Origin: Candidatus Kaiserbacteria bacterium RIFCSPHIGHO2_02_FULL_54_11b
Lineage (GTDB): Bacteria > Patescibacteriota > Minisyncoccia > Phycocordibacterales > UBA2100
Length of the DNA stretch: 5,556 nt
Reading direction: 5' to 3'
Assembly (NCBI GenBank): GCA_001781275.1
Contig: MFLH01000035.1
Span: forward strand, 6,387 to 11,942
The notes beneath the pieces are model-generated. The model was not told where the DNA came from. It worked only from the letters and a program-made list of their open reading frames with translations, and ran no database searches. Shown here piece after piece: positions 5,437 to 5,556 of the stretch; positions within the stretch are counted from its first letter, which is position 1, and the number at the start of each line of letters is the position of its first letter. Both the position numbers and the translations under genes were made by a program.

Positions 5437-5548
5437 GGGGTATACCCCGTGAGATAGCGAAATCAGATCTGATTTTGTTGAATATATTTTTGACGCGTCT
5501 TTCCTCGGTGAGTAACAAAAATGGACTTGTCTTATCTCGCGGGGTATA
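5437..5548. repeat. Imperfect inverted repeat downstream of yidC
   Basis: TATACCCCGTGAGATA (5441-5456) and TATCTCGCGGGGTATA (5533-5548) are complementary except for one position. Inside them ATTTTGTT (5472-5479) and AACAAAAAT (5514-5522) also pair with one extra base. The two halves look like inverted copies of a sequence of about 43 bp. The left outer end adds a local palindrome, GGGGTATACCCC (5437-5448). The right arm contains most of the -10 box of a promoter leaving the window. Confidence 0.75.
5460..5475. repeat. 16-bp perfect palindrome
   Basis: AAATCAGATCTGATTT equals its own reverse complement. It lies inside the larger inverted repeat and is followed by TTGTTG, so as RNA it would make only a weak 6-bp stem. 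It could be an operator for a dimeric regulator. No regulator gene is in view. Confidence 0.5.
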
Positions 5549-5550
5549 GT
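5522..5550 (+). promoter_or_regulatory. Promoter directed out of the right end
   Basis: TGGACT (5522-5527, four of six matches to TTGACA) is followed after exactly 17 bp by TATAGT (5545-5550), the same -10 as rpmH. The window ends six bases later. By analogy with rpmH, a start codon may follow immediately. The -10 is flanked by CGGGG and CCCCG (5540-5544 and 5552-5556), which could pair. Confidence 0.5.
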
Positions 5551-5556
5551 GCCCCG

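Noticed and set aside
5404..5475. Rho-independent terminator for yidC
   Set aside because: GGGGCCTGCCCC (5404-5415) and the palindromes at 5437-5448 and 5460-5475 can form hairpins, but none is followed by a proper run of T, and the stems are short or AT-rich.

Overview
The window reads as the replication-origin neighbourhood of a small-genome bacterium. It is most likely a member of the Candidate Phyla Radiation (Patescibacteria, probably a Parcubacteria-like lineage). The lineage call is inference. It rests on a YidC reduced to its membrane core, short ribosomal and RNase P proteins, the absence of Shine-Dalgarno motifs before any start, and a peptidoglycan synthase carrying a C-terminal Ig-like module. 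Nothing in the window fixes the species.

Layout, left to right. (1) Positions 1-992, plus strand: the 3' part of a class A penicillin-binding protein, including the KTGT active-site motif and a C-terminal Ig-like domain. (2) Positions 994-2103, minus strand: dnaN, the sliding clamp, convergent with the first gene and with one base between the stop codons. (3) Positions 2104-2328: an AT-rich non-coding gap with the features of a bacterial origin. Reading toward dnaN there are degenerate DnaA boxes, a short GC cluster, a run of DnaA-trio repeats and an AT-only palindrome. (4) Positions 2329-3693, minus strand: dnaA, with the full four-domain architecture. (5) Positions 3694-4018: the divergent dnaA/rpmH regulatory region, with a TATAAT promoter for dnaA, two tandem DnaA boxes, and a perfect 23-bp inverted repeat around a 70-bp AT-rich centre. 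(6) Positions 4019-5390, plus strand: rpmH (bL34), rnpA (RNase P protein) and yidC (membrane insertase). (7) Positions 5391-5556: a non-coding tail with another large inverted repeat and a good promoter whose -10 box ends six bases before the window edge.

Functionally this is the conserved rpmH-rnpA / dnaA-dnaN origin block. DnaA opens the origin between dnaA and dnaN and probably controls its own promoter. DnaN tethers the polymerase. bL34, RnpA and YidC serve ribosome assembly, tRNA maturation and membrane protein insertion. The genes are ordinary.

The less ordinary material is in the gaps. Three separate intergenic stretches (3803-3918, 4511-4644, 5437-5548) each hold an inverted repeat about 112-134 bp long overall, with unrelated arm sequences. 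In two of them one arm runs into the -10 box of the next gene. Several -10-like boxes lie only 6-9 bases before a start codon, which suggests leaderless or nearly leaderless mRNAs. I found no CRISPR array, tRNA, rRNA or intact mobile element.
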